From the NCBI GenBank assembly GCA_019695095.1, contig JAIBAQ010000047.1:1-36056 (forward strand): a stretch of DNA of 36,056 nt. The letters run 5' to 3'. This document shows positions 17,353 to 25,197 of the stretch, one piece after another. The translations under genes were made by a program, and so were the position numbers. Numbering within the stretch: the first letter of the stretch is position 1; every line of letters starts with the position of its first letter. The notes below the pieces were generated by a model. It was given only the letters and a program-made list of their open reading frames with translations. It had not been told where the DNA came from and did no database searches. This stretch comes from Candidatus Hydrogenedentota bacterium. Lineage in GTDB: Bacteria; Hydrogenedentota; Hydrogenedentia; Hydrogenedentales; SLHB01.

Positions 17353-17381
17353 ATGATATCGTATAGGATGCCTTTTGTCAA
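17353..17381 (-). promoter_or_regulatory. Sigma-70 promoter of the regulator gene
   Basis: Read leftward, TTGACA (17381-17376) is followed by exactly 17 nt and TATCAT (17358-17353): a consensus -35 and a near-consensus -10. It points at the GntR/LacI-type regulator, and it lies just 36 bp downstream of the CocE gene's stop, so it starts a new transcript. Confidence 0.8.
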
Positions 17382-17416
17382 GAGGGGTGAAAGTGGTATG
17401 ACAATTAAAGCCTGAG

Positions 17417-19048
17417 TCAAGGAGTCTTTCTTGCCGGAAGAATTAAAGCGCTCGGGTACTCCTTCCCTAAGTGTAGCGAGTTGATGGCTTTACGCATCTC
17501 CCCGCCTTCCGTCGGGAAGTCGGCCCCAGTGTTAGGGTTCAGTTCATAGCGCGGATAATTGCTGCTGGAGACCTGGATGCCAATTCGATGTCCCTTATTC
17601 ACAACGAGACTGATTGGACCCAGATCGAGCAGCAACTCTCCCACCTCACCCGCAGGCAAGGGTTCTGCCTTCTCGTAGCCTTTCCGGAACTTCAGGCGCC
17701 GAATGCCATCAAGCATGTTGAACGCACGTCCATCGGGATAGATATCAAGCAATTTTGCCGTAAAATCGGTGTCTGGGGCGTCTGTCGACACGTATAAACG
17801 CACCCGCACGTCGCCCGTGATCTCGATAGGCGTCTCCAGCGGGGTCGAGGCGAACGAGAGCACGTCGGGCCGGGATTCGAGTTCCCGCTGATCAAAGGAA
17901 CCTGCGGGTATCGTTAGGTTCGCACCGCCTTTCGTCGGACAAGGATTGGTGGGATCGAACGTGTAGCTCATCGCAGGGTCGTCCGTTCCTGGCACCTCGA
18001 ACTGAAGTGATTTGTCACTTCTTAAGTACAGCAAAGTATCCGTGGTGGGGAAGGGGGGCCAGTCATCTGCCGTTCGCCACTCATTGCCGGGTGCGGAAGG
18101 ATCTTCGGCATCCCCGATGGTGTAGTAGCGGACCGCAGGCGCGTCGTATGGCTTGCTGGCGTCATCCGTCAAATAGTAGTCCAGAAACTTCAAAGTCTCA
18201 CCGTTCAAATCGAATTTGTAGTTGTCTTTGAGAGGCAACTCGCCGTACTTGCCGCCTTCCGGAATGCCGTGTCCCCATGGGCCAATGATGACGTATTGCT
18301 GGCCTTTTGACCCCTTTCCGCCCTTGTGCTGCCGGTTGACAAACGCGTTGAGCGTACCTGTCGCGAAAATGTCCCACCACCCTCCGACGTGCAGCGCGGG
18401 TGCGCTTGTCTTCGACGCGCGAGCATCCATGTTATAGCCCTGCCAAAACGCGTCGTAAGTGGGATGGCTTTTCCATGTGTCGATGATGTAGCCGGAGCCT
18501 TGGCCTTGGGTCCACATCTCTGCCAGGGACTTCAGGAAGACACCGCCGTTGTAGCCAATCTCCCCATAGAACTGCGATGCGCCCACCCACGCAACCTGGC
18601 AAGTCAGTGGCTCTCCCGCAGATGCGCACAAGAGCGACGTTATCGCCAGGGCTGACATCCCAAATGTCCCCACTTTGCCGTTACACCATTTCTGCTGCTT
18701 CACCCACTGGATTGTGTCGACGCCGTCCTGACGCTCGCCCCAGCCATCATCACCGAACACGGCATCCTTGCCCTCGCTGTCGCCCCGTCCGCGCGTGTCT
18801 TGAATGACGAAGGCCATGCCCTTCGTCCCGAAAAGAATTCCGAAAGCCTGCCCAGCCTTGCGAGGATAGGGACTGCGCGCTACGACGACGGGAAAGGGCC
18901 CATCTCCCGAGGGGAGGAAGTAGTCGGTCGCTAGCTTTGTCCCGTCTCGCATCGGCACCATGACCGTTTCGGCCATGCAATGCCATGCTCCAATCAGAAT
19001 TGTAATTACCGTTGCGACAAAGACGCGAGATGCCGCTCGCATGACCAT
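17417..19048 (-). CDS. Exported CocE/NonD family hydrolase
   Basis: A 543-aa serine hydrolase of the CocE/X-Pro dipeptidyl-peptidase S15 group, acting on esters or amides such as acylated compounds or peptides. The ATG at 19048 has GGGAG 8 nt upstream and gives a signal peptide ending near WHCMAE. The alpha/beta-hydrolase core shows RSPYPRK, QDTRGRGDSEG and the nucleophile elbow GTFGMSALA with Ser132. A catalytic Asp is likely in GGWWDIFATGT and the His in IIGPWGHG. The C-terminal beta jelly roll (about 360-540; ETPIEITGDVRVRLYVSTDAPDTDF) is the expected accessory domain. It ends just before the regulator's promoter. The substrate is not predictable. Length is normal. Confidence 0.9.
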   Translation of the reverse strand: MVMRAASRVFVATVITILIGAWHCMAETVMVPMRDGTKLATDYFLPSGDGPFPVVVARSPYPRKAGQAFGILFGTKGMAFVIQDTRGRGDSEGKDAVFGDDGWGERQDGVDTIQWVKQQKWCNGKVGTFGMSALAITSLLCASAGEPLTCQVAWVGASQFYGEIGYNGGVFLKSLAEMWTQGQGSGYIIDTWKSHPTYDAFWQGYNMDARASKTSAPALHVGGWWDIFATGTLNAFVNRQHKGGKGSKGQQYVIIGPWGHGIPEGGKYGELPLKDNYKFDLNGETLKFLDYYLTDDASKPYDAPAVRYYTIGDAEDPSAPGNEWRTADDWPPFPTTDTLLYLRSDKSLQFEVPGTDDPAMSYTFDPTNPCPTKGGANLTIPAGSFDQRELESRPDVLSFASTPLETPIEITGDVRVRLYVSTDAPDTDFTAKLLDIYPDGRAFNMLDGIRRLKFRKGYEKAEPLPAGEVGELLLDLGPISLVVNKGHRIGIQVSSSNYPRYELNPNTGADFPTEGGEMRKAINSLHLGKEYPSALILPARKTP

Positions 19049-19198
19049 GGTGGATACTCCCTGAAAATGAGGTGTGGTTGAGGGGGGCTGTTCCTGCATT
19101 ACCCCGAACAAAAATGGTAATAGGAGGGGGTGTCGATTTCAACCCCGTTGATACTACTCAATGAGTGTTGATCGGAGGCGGAACACGCGCAGGTTCGC

Positions 19199-21088
19199 CT
19201 AGTTAGGTCTGCTTCCTCTAGGTGCTGATTGTCTCGACGCCACAGACTTGGGGGACTTTGCCTTCTTCTCTGGCGTGACAACCACCGGCTTCGTCATGGT
19301 TTCGGGCCTCTTAGAGAGCATCAGAGGAGGAACGCGAAACGAGTCCGGGATCCACTTTGCCAATTGCAGGTCGAACTTGTCGCGGACGGGAAAACCATCC
19401 GTGAACATCTCCTGCAGATAGCTTTCCGTAGTTTCTTTCTGGCCCACGGCCCGATAGAACGCCTCTCGCCTGTAGGCTTCCATCATTGGCAGTTCCTTTC
19501 CTTCGGGCAACGGTGTCACGACTTCTTTGGCCGTCGCCATCTCAGGACTGCCGATGGGCGCTCCCCAGCGCAGTTCCGGACAGTGATTCGGATCAAACGA
19601 CAAGTCGTACAGGCGGCGTTCCAGTTCCAGCAGGCTGACTGAAACCTTTTCGCCTGCGCTATTGGTGTATTGGAAGAACTTCTCCGCAAACACCCGGCTC
19701 TTCTCCGAAACGAGCGATTGCGCCAAGTCCTCGCGCCCTTCCGTGTAGTACCATTCCAACCCCGACAAATCGACCAGATCCGGTTGCCGGTCGTACCAGC
19801 GCACGACATTGTCCATCCAATCCGCGAGGTGGTAGTAGCGCGCGCGAATATCGATGTCCGACGACGCCGTGCTGAACTGTCCCCAACGCCCGCCCGCCGT
19901 GAAAATGTTCTCGGAGCGATCATTTTCCGGGAACGTTATCGGGCCGTTATCCTGGACGTCTTTCCAACCTTCCTGAACAATCTCCTCGCGCATTGCGAAG
20001 AGGTTCAGCAATTGGTCCGCGTAGTCACGCAAAAACACCGCGGGCGCCACGCGTTCACCCGGCTTGCGCATGCGCGCCTGGATGAACTCGTGAAAACTGG
20101 TTAATTCCATGCCATTTTCCACGATATGCTGCGTGCGGCTGATTTCCTCTATGCGATCATACTGTTCCGTCGAGTACCCGAACTCCGCCATCTCCGCGTC
20201 GGTTCTCCGGCGAATGCTGACGACCTTGCCGTTCTCATCGGTCTCGGCAATCGGATACCGCCACACACGCAGCCCTTGAAAACAACCGGCATACTCGCTG
20301 CCGGCGCGGTCCGACTGCTTGGCCGGAATCCCCATCACCGCGTTCAGACCGTTGAACGAGTAGATGTCACGCGAAGCCGCCGTCGTGGAATCCAGGAAAT
20401 GCAGTTCGCCGAAGCGATCCACGTCCGCAAGAATCAGCACGTGCCCGTCCAGGTAATGCATGCACCCTGGCAATAAGTACTGCGGCGTGATCGCCACGGG
20501 AACCGTGTCCGACAGCTCCGAGTTCTTGTTGAAAGGCTCAACCCGCAGATTGCCTGTGCAATACCCCGTTACCGCGTTCGAGAAGAAGTCCTGCGGCGAT
20601 TCCGCGTCCTGGCTCGAATAGGTTCCCACCGGGATGTTGTGGCTTGACGTACGCAAGTCGCCGCCTGTCGACCGCACGTAACTGATCATCCACGGCAACC
20701 CGCGCCGGTACGCGTAGTACGACGACAGGGTGACGGTCAGCTTTCCGCAATCGATCACGCCGTTAATCGACCGCATGATTGACACATCCAACTGCGGATT
20801 GGCCTGCTCGCCCGCGAATTCCGGGTCCAGCAACAGGTTCATCTCAGGGTCCGTCAGCACCCGCTCGATCTTCGCGCGCCGCTGCTCCACGGTCCCCTGG
20901 CACTTCTTCACGTAGATGTGATTAATCCACTTTGCAAAATGATGCGTCTCCGGCACCGTCCACTGTCGCACGATTGGCCATGCGCCGCCGTCGCCATGAA
21001 TCGAAGGTGGATTGGGGTCTTCGGCCCGAGCCGAGACCATCAGAACAGCCGCCGCCACGCCAACAATCGCCACACGCAATCTACGCAC
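19199..21088 (-). CDS. Large exported protein, possible NlpC/P60-like papain fold
   Basis: I do not recognise this 629-aa protein as a named family. The GTG start has GGAAGGA 10 nt upstream and gives a signal peptide ending ARA (about residue 22). Residues 110-135 read NGVIDCGKLTVTLSSYYAYR, close in spacing to the DCSGLV-YVYR block around the catalytic Cys of NlpC/P60 peptidases, with Cys114. HYLDGHVLILADV (His216) and LHFLDST (Asp233) could supply the rest of a papain-like triad. This is inference from pattern. The remainder is charged and helical with no membrane span, and the last 40 residues are basic and low-complexity (KKAKSPKS, APRGSRPN). It precedes the CocE gene by 150 nt on the same strand. 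It may be a cell-wall or protein-processing enzyme. Confidence 0.75.
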   Translation of the reverse strand: MRRLRVAIVGVAAAVLMVSARAEDPNPPSIHGDGGAWPIVRQWTVPETHHFAKWINHIYVKKCQGTVEQRRAKIERVLTDPEMNLLLDPEFAGEQANPQLDVSIMRSINGVIDCGKLTVTLSSYYAYRRGLPWMISYVRSTGGDLRTSSHNIPVGTYSSQDAESPQDFFSNAVTGYCTGNLRVEPFNKNSELSDTVPVAITPQYLLPGCMHYLDGHVLILADVDRFGELHFLDSTTAASRDIYSFNGLNAVMGIPAKQSDRAGSEYAGCFQGLRVWRYPIAETDENGKVVSIRRRTDAEMAEFGYSTEQYDRIEEISRTQHIVENGMELTSFHEFIQARMRKPGERVAPAVFLRDYADQLLNLFAMREEIVQEGWKDVQDNGPITFPENDRSENIFTAGGRWGQFSTASSDIDIRARYYHLADWMDNVVRWYDRQPDLVDLSGLEWYYTEGREDLAQSLVSEKSRVFAEKFFQYTNSAGEKVSVSLLELERRLYDLSFDPNHCPELRWGAPIGSPEMATAKEVVTPLPEGKELPMMEAYRREAFYRAVGQKETTESYLQEMFTDGFPVRDKFDLQLAKWIPDSFRVPPLMLSKRPETMTKPVVVTPEKKAKSPKSVASRQSAPRGSRPN

Positions 21089-21185
21089 GAAACCGGTATC
21101 CTTCCGCAGGCAAGTCCAGGGAAATGCCCAATCTATGGTGTCAAGTCAAAACCTACCCCAAAGTCTAGTAAAACTGCCAAAAAAT

Positions 21186-21487
21186 GACAAGCTGAAGGGT
21201 CCGAGCGGCAGTCGCCCCCGGCTGCGATTCTCTGAGTCTGCGACGTTCTCGGAGGGGCGTGTACCTTGATCGGTCGACGATTCAAGGGGCACGGCCAGCC
21301 TGGAGTGACTTAACCGGAAGGGGCGCCCCCTATTGATTTTGACGGGGCAAGGGGCTCCACCGGGGATGAAAGCATCTCGCGCAGAGCCGCAGCGGCGCAG
21401 GGAGCGCGCGACGCGACCGTTGCGCAAGGGTGTACCCACAACGTTTGACGATTCAAGGGGTCCGAGCGGCAGCCGAGGGCGGCTGCC
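21186..21487. repeat. GC-rich intergenic direct and inverted repeats
   Basis: GACGATTCAAGGGG occurs at 21276-21289 and 21447-21460, and GGGTCCGAGCGGCAG at 21197-21211 and 21458-21472, so pieces of one unit recur in shuffled form. The last copy ends in a 7-bp hairpin (GGCAGCC 21468-21474, GGCTGCC 21481-21487). A perfect palindrome GGGGCGCCCC lies at 21320-21329. The block has no open frame of interest and looks like degenerate dispersed-repeat material between divergent genes. Confidence 0.6.
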
Positions 21488-21789
21488 CCACATTAATTGA
21501 TGAAAGGGATGAGGTACTCAACGTGTTCAGTCTCCTTGCGGGTGTGGGGATTCGTGCCGTACGAGAACATCCCCTATAGTTGAGGGACGAATCGTTGCAC
21601 TGTCGCCAGCCCAAATGGAGCTTGATGGAGAGATGGGACCGTCCTGCCTGCCGACGCGTGTGTCGGCGGAAACCGGACGCTACGAGTTCATCGTGTCGCA
21701 GGGTGTCTTGCGCTTGCGCCCGCGTTTGCGCATCTCTACACTTCTTTGCGGACGCAATTCCGCAAACCTGGATTGGGGGGCCTGTTATT
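21488..21789 (+). promoter_or_regulatory. Upstream region of the RpiB-like gene
   Basis: No gene is supported. A weak promoter candidate is TTCGTG at 21551-21556, 18 nt, and TATAGT at 21575-21580, pointing at the RpiB-like gene about 200 nt away. The frame is open upstream of the chosen start but has no recognisable protein content. Confidence 0.25.
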
Positions 21790-22341
21790 ATGCAACGCCG
21801 TACCTTCTTGAAGGCAGGACTTGGGGCCGCCGCCATCATTGCCACCGCTTCCCACGCGCAAACCAACGAGGAGCACACCATGAACATCGTACTCGCGGCC
21901 GATCCCTTTGCCCTGGAACTCAAAGAATCCGTCAAGGCACATCTCGAAAAGAAGGGACATAAGGTGCTCGACGTGGGCGCGGTCAAGGATAAGGAAATTG
22001 CCTACTACGACGGGGCCCCCGCCGCCGCCAAACTCATCCAGAAAGGCGAAGCGCAACGCGGCATTCTCTTCTGCGGCACCGGCGCCGGCATGTGCATCGT
22101 CGCCAACAAGTTTAAGGGCGTCAACGCTGTCAGCGTGGAATCCGTTTTTGCCGCGAAGATGGCCCGCGCCGTCAACGATTCCAACGTCATTACCATGGGC
22201 GCGATGATTGTCGCCCCCTGGATGGCCAACGCCATGGCCGACGCCTGGCTCGAAACCAAATTCACCGAAGGCCTCGAACCCTACGCCGATTTTATTAAGG
22301 ACGCCTGCTCCAAGGTAAACGCGCTCGATACGGGGCAGTAA
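21790..22341 (+). CDS. RpiB/LacA/LacB-family protein with Tat-like leader
   Basis: Homologue of RpiB/LacA/LacB sugar-phosphate isomerases (aldose-ketose isomerisation by proton transfer). From ATG 21790 it is 183 aa and starts with a Tat-like leader QRRTFLKAGLGAAAIIATA ending SHAQ; a G6 run lies about 10 nt upstream. From an internal ATG at 21880, with GAGGAG 6 nt upstream, it is a standard 153-aa family member. The core motif GILFCGTGAGMCIVANKF keeps the catalytic Cys. But the family DHAG/DHVG motif reads DPFA, YPxYA reads YYDGA, the ring-opening His before ND reads Val, and the C-terminal phosphate-binding Arg residues are not seen. It may isomerise an unphosphorylated sugar outside the cytosol, or have lost activity. 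A GH2 gene follows on the same strand. Confidence 0.85.
   Translation: MQRRTFLKAGLGAAAIIATASHAQTNEEHTMNIVLAADPFALELKESVKAHLEKKGHKVLDVGAVKDKEIAYYDGAPAAAKLIQKGEAQRGILFCGTGAGMCIVANKFKGVNAVSVESVFAAKMARAVNDSNVITMGAMIVAPWMANAMADAWLETKFTEGLEPYADFIKDACSKVNALDTGQ
21868..21882 (+). promoter_or_regulatory. Internal ribosome site and ATG in the RpiB-like gene
   Basis: GAGGAG (21868-21873) precedes an in-frame ATG (21880) by 6 nt, exactly where the isomerase domain begins. It is stronger than the site for the upstream start. It may make a leaderless cytosolic form from the same message, or it may be the only real start. Confidence 0.45.
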
Positions 22342-22353
22342 TAGTCGCATCAA

Positions 22354-22411
22354 GGGCGAAAGTCACAATTCCAGGGGTGACACGACCGGATTTCGTGTGT
22401 AGCTTTCACCC
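22354..22411 (+). terminator. Imperfect hairpin after the RpiB-like gene
   Basis: GGGCGAAAG (22354-22362) pairs with CTTTCACCC (22403-22411) with one mismatch, enclosing CACGA/TCGTG (22381-22385, 22393-22397). No U-tract follows. It may end or attenuate transcription before the GH2 promoter. Confidence 0.3.
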
Positions 22412-22412
22412 G

Positions 22413-22442
22413 TTGCGCGATTTGTCCTCCCGTGATTACAAT
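22413..22442 (+). promoter_or_regulatory. Candidate sigma-70 promoter of the GH2 gene
   Basis: TTGCGC (22413-22418), 18 nt, TACAAT (22437-22442). The predicted transcript start is about 60 nt before the GH2 start codon. Confidence 0.45.
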
Positions 22443-22510
22443 CGCCGGGAGTGGTATGCAAGGAAGAACCGTTATCTCGAACGGCTACCATTGGGCAAAG
22501 GGGTCTACGC

Positions 22511-25186
22511 ATGAAGAGAATCGCGTTGTCTATCGCACTGCTGGCAATGGTGTTGGGAGCGGCCCAGGCCGATGTCATTTCCCTGAACGACGATTGGCGG
22601 CTGCAATCCTCCGCCAAGATATCCGGGACGGGAAGCGCGATTGCGGCGACCGGTTTCAATGTGGCGGGGTGGTATCCGACGCCGGTCCCGCGGACGGTGT
22701 TGGCCGCGCTGGTGGACAATAAGGTCTATCCCGATCCGTATTACGGACTTAACCTGAAGTCCATTCCCGGATATCAAGATCGGCTGTGGCTGCGCATGCG
22801 CGAGGACAGCCCGTTTGCGGTGTCGTGGTGGTATCGCAAGGAGTTTGACGCGCCAGCGGACCTCGCGGGCAAGCAAGTTGGGTTGCATCTTGATGGCATC
22901 AACTACCAAGCGAATGTGTGGCTGAACGGCAAGTTGATTGCGAGCAGTGACGATGTGAAAGGGATGTTCCGGCGCTTCGAGTTCGATGTGGCTGACAATG
23001 TTCTTCCTGGAAAGAAGAATTGCCTGGCCGTCGAGATCATCCCTCCGGGACTCGTACCCGACAAGAATTACCGCACGAAGCAAATTCAAGCGACGACCGG
23101 TTGGGACGACCACAATCCGCAACCGCCCGATCTGAACATGGGCATCTGGGAAGACGTATACCTGTCCGTTACCGGCCCGGTGCGAATCGCGAATCCGTAT
23201 GTCCACGCTGACTTGGAGACGCCGAGCCTGGACATGGCCCACCTGACCGTGTGGGCGCATCTGAAGGGGCGCATCGAAGAGCTGTACAAAGAGCGCAATA
23301 AACTAGACATCGTTCTTCACGGAAGGATCGGCTCGATCGAGTTCTCGAAGCCCATTCCCGTCGATGAGGATATTGTCGAGGGCGATTTCTTGACGGCCGT
23401 ATGCTCACCGCTTGAGTTCGAACAGTTGAACATTGCCAAACCGCGCGTGTGGTGGCCGAATCCGCTGGGTCCGCAGGATATGTACGAGCTGGAACTCAGC
23501 GTGACGGTCAATGGAGAACCTTCCGATTCCATCCGTCTGCCGTTTGCCATCCGTAAAACCGAATCCTACATCGACGAGAACGGCTGGAGAGGTTTTCGCA
23601 TCAACGGACGCAACATTCTGATACGCGGTGGCGCGTGGATGACTTCTGACATGCTGCTTCGCTTCGACAACCGCCGCTACGACGCCCTGGTGCGCTATGC
23701 AAAGGAAGCCAATCTCAACATGCTGCGCCTCGAAGGGTTCTCGATTCGGGAGACCAACGAGTTTTATGCGACATGCGACAAGTACGGCGTCATGGTGACG
23801 CAACAGCTTTTCGGTCGAAGCATCCCCGACGAGGCGCTCGCGATTGACTGTATTCGCGACACGGTGCTGCGCATCCGTAATCACCCAAGCCTTGTGCATT
23901 TCCTCGGCCACGACGAAACATTGCCAAGATATCCGCTCGACGAAGCGTATCGCGGAATCATCGCGAAGTATGCGCCGGATCGCTCGTACCAGCCGCATTC
24001 CGGAGCTTTCGACATTGAGGGGCGTTACCTCACGGGCGGTACGCGCACGGGCACGCGCGAATTGTGGACCTATGCGGGACCGCGCAAGTATTACGACGGG
24101 CATGAAGACGGGGCGTGGGGTTTTGCGCAATCGGGCGGCATCGGTGGAATCATCGCGCCCTATGAATCCGTGCGCCGCTTCATCCCGCAGGATCAGCAGT
24201 GGCCGTTGTGGACCGACGCGATGTCGTTCCACACCGTCACGCAAGGCGGTCACTTTTTCGATGCGGCCATCGAGGCCATGAACAAGCGTTACGGAGAACC
24301 CGCCTCGATTGAGGATTTTTGCCGGACCGGGCAGGTGATGAACTACGAATGCGCCCGCGCGATGTTCGAGGCATACGGCCGCAACAAGTATGACGCGAAG
24401 GGCATCACGACGTGGAAGTACGACGCGGCGTGGCCCGCCGTGATGACTTGGCACTATGTCGACTGGAATCTCATTGCGTCTGGCGCGTACTACGGCGCGA
24501 AGAAGGCATGTGCGCCGCTGCACGTGCAGTATTCGTATGACGACCACTCCGTCTATGTGGTCAACACGCTCAGCAAGGCGCGCGATGGACTGCATGTCGT
24601 CGCCAAAGTCTATTCCGATGATATGCGCGTCGTACAAGAACAGAGTGCCAATGTTTCCATCGAGTCCGATGGCAAGACCCGCGCCTTTGTCATGGAGTGG
24701 CCACGGAATCTTACAAGCATTTTCTTCCTTTCGCTTGAGTTGTCGGACTCTTCCTCCAAACGGATAGATGAGAACATCTACTGGCTGTCTTCCACTCCCG
24801 ATAGTGTCGCCACGAACAACGACCAGTGGGTAGGCTTCAAAGTGGAGCAAGAGACGTGGGCCAATCTAAAGGGATTGCGAAGCCTGAAGCCGGCGGCAGT
24901 GAACGTGAAGTCTTCTACGCGCACTGACGGCAGCGATTCGTGCATTGATGTGACACTCACTAATGACTCGAACGCCATTGCCTTCGGGTTGCGTTTGGCG
25001 ATTCTCAAAGGCAGTGGGGGAGATGAGGTCGCGCCGTGCTACTGGAGCGACAACATCGTGAGCCTGCTGCCAGGAACCACGCGGACGTTGCGCGCGCAAT
25101 TTGCGCAAACGGAATTGGACGGGGCGCCTGCCGTGGTTCGTGTGGAGGGGTGGAACGTGCAATCAGTGTCGCATGAGACCAAGTAG
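22511..25186 (+). CDS. Exported GH2 protein, exo-glucosaminidase/mannosidase-like, nucleophile replaced
   Basis: An 891-aa glycoside hydrolase family 2 protein with a signal peptide (MKRIALSIALLAMVLGAAQA) and AAAGGGG upstream of the ATG. The N-terminal sugar-binding domain has VPRTVLAALVDNKVYPDPYYG, as in exo-beta-D-glucosaminidases and related mannosidase-like GH2 enzymes. An immunoglobulin-like domain follows, then the barrel with WRGFRINGRNILIRGGAW. The acid/base region HPSLVHFLGHDE keeps Glu469, but Asp replaces the usual Asn before it. The nucleophile strand, normally F-x-T-E before a Pro/Glu-Ser block, reads FAQSGG, with Ser at 541 and no Glu there. The retained PYESVRRFIP block anchors this alignment. 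It may be inactive, use another nucleophile, or bind glycans. C-terminal beta domains run from about 690. Confidence 0.88.
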   Translation: MKRIALSIALLAMVLGAAQADVISLNDDWRLQSSAKISGTGSAIAATGFNVAGWYPTPVPRTVLAALVDNKVYPDPYYGLNLKSIPGYQDRLWLRMREDSPFAVSWWYRKEFDAPADLAGKQVGLHLDGINYQANVWLNGKLIASSDDVKGMFRRFEFDVADNVLPGKKNCLAVEIIPPGLVPDKNYRTKQIQATTGWDDHNPQPPDLNMGIWEDVYLSVTGPVRIANPYVHADLETPSLDMAHLTVWAHLKGRIEELYKERNKLDIVLHGRIGSIEFSKPIPVDEDIVEGDFLTAVCSPLEFEQLNIAKPRVWWPNPLGPQDMYELELSVTVNGEPSDSIRLPFAIRKTESYIDENGWRGFRINGRNILIRGGAWMTSDMLLRFDNRRYDALVRYAKEANLNMLRLEGFSIRETNEFYATCDKYGVMVTQQLFGRSIPDEALAIDCIRDTVLRIRNHPSLVHFLGHDETLPRYPLDEAYRGIIAKYAPDRSYQPHSGAFDIEGRYLTGGTRTGTRELWTYAGPRKYYDGHEDGAWGFAQSGGIGGIIAPYESVRRFIPQDQQWPLWTDAMSFHTVTQGGHFFDAAIEAMNKRYGEPASIEDFCRTGQVMNYECARAMFEAYGRNKYDAKGITTWKYDAAWPAVMTWHYVDWNLIASGAYYGAKKACAPLHVQYSYDDHSVYVVNTLSKARDGLHVVAKVYSDDMRVVQEQSANVSIESDGKTRAFVMEWPRNLTSIFFLSLELSDSSSKRIDENIYWLSSTPDSVATNNDQWVGFKVEQETWANLKGLRSLKPAAVNVKSSTRTDGSDSCIDVTLTNDSNAIAFGLRLAILKGSGGDEVAPCYWSDNIVSLLPGTTRTLRAQFAQTELDGAPAVVRVEGWNVQSVSHETK

Positions 25187-25197
25187 TTGGGGCCGTG

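Noticed and set aside
23405-24850. 481-codon frame opposite the GH2 gene
   Set aside because: It is an antisense shadow typical of GC-rich coding DNA; composition is Arg/His/Val-rich with no motif.
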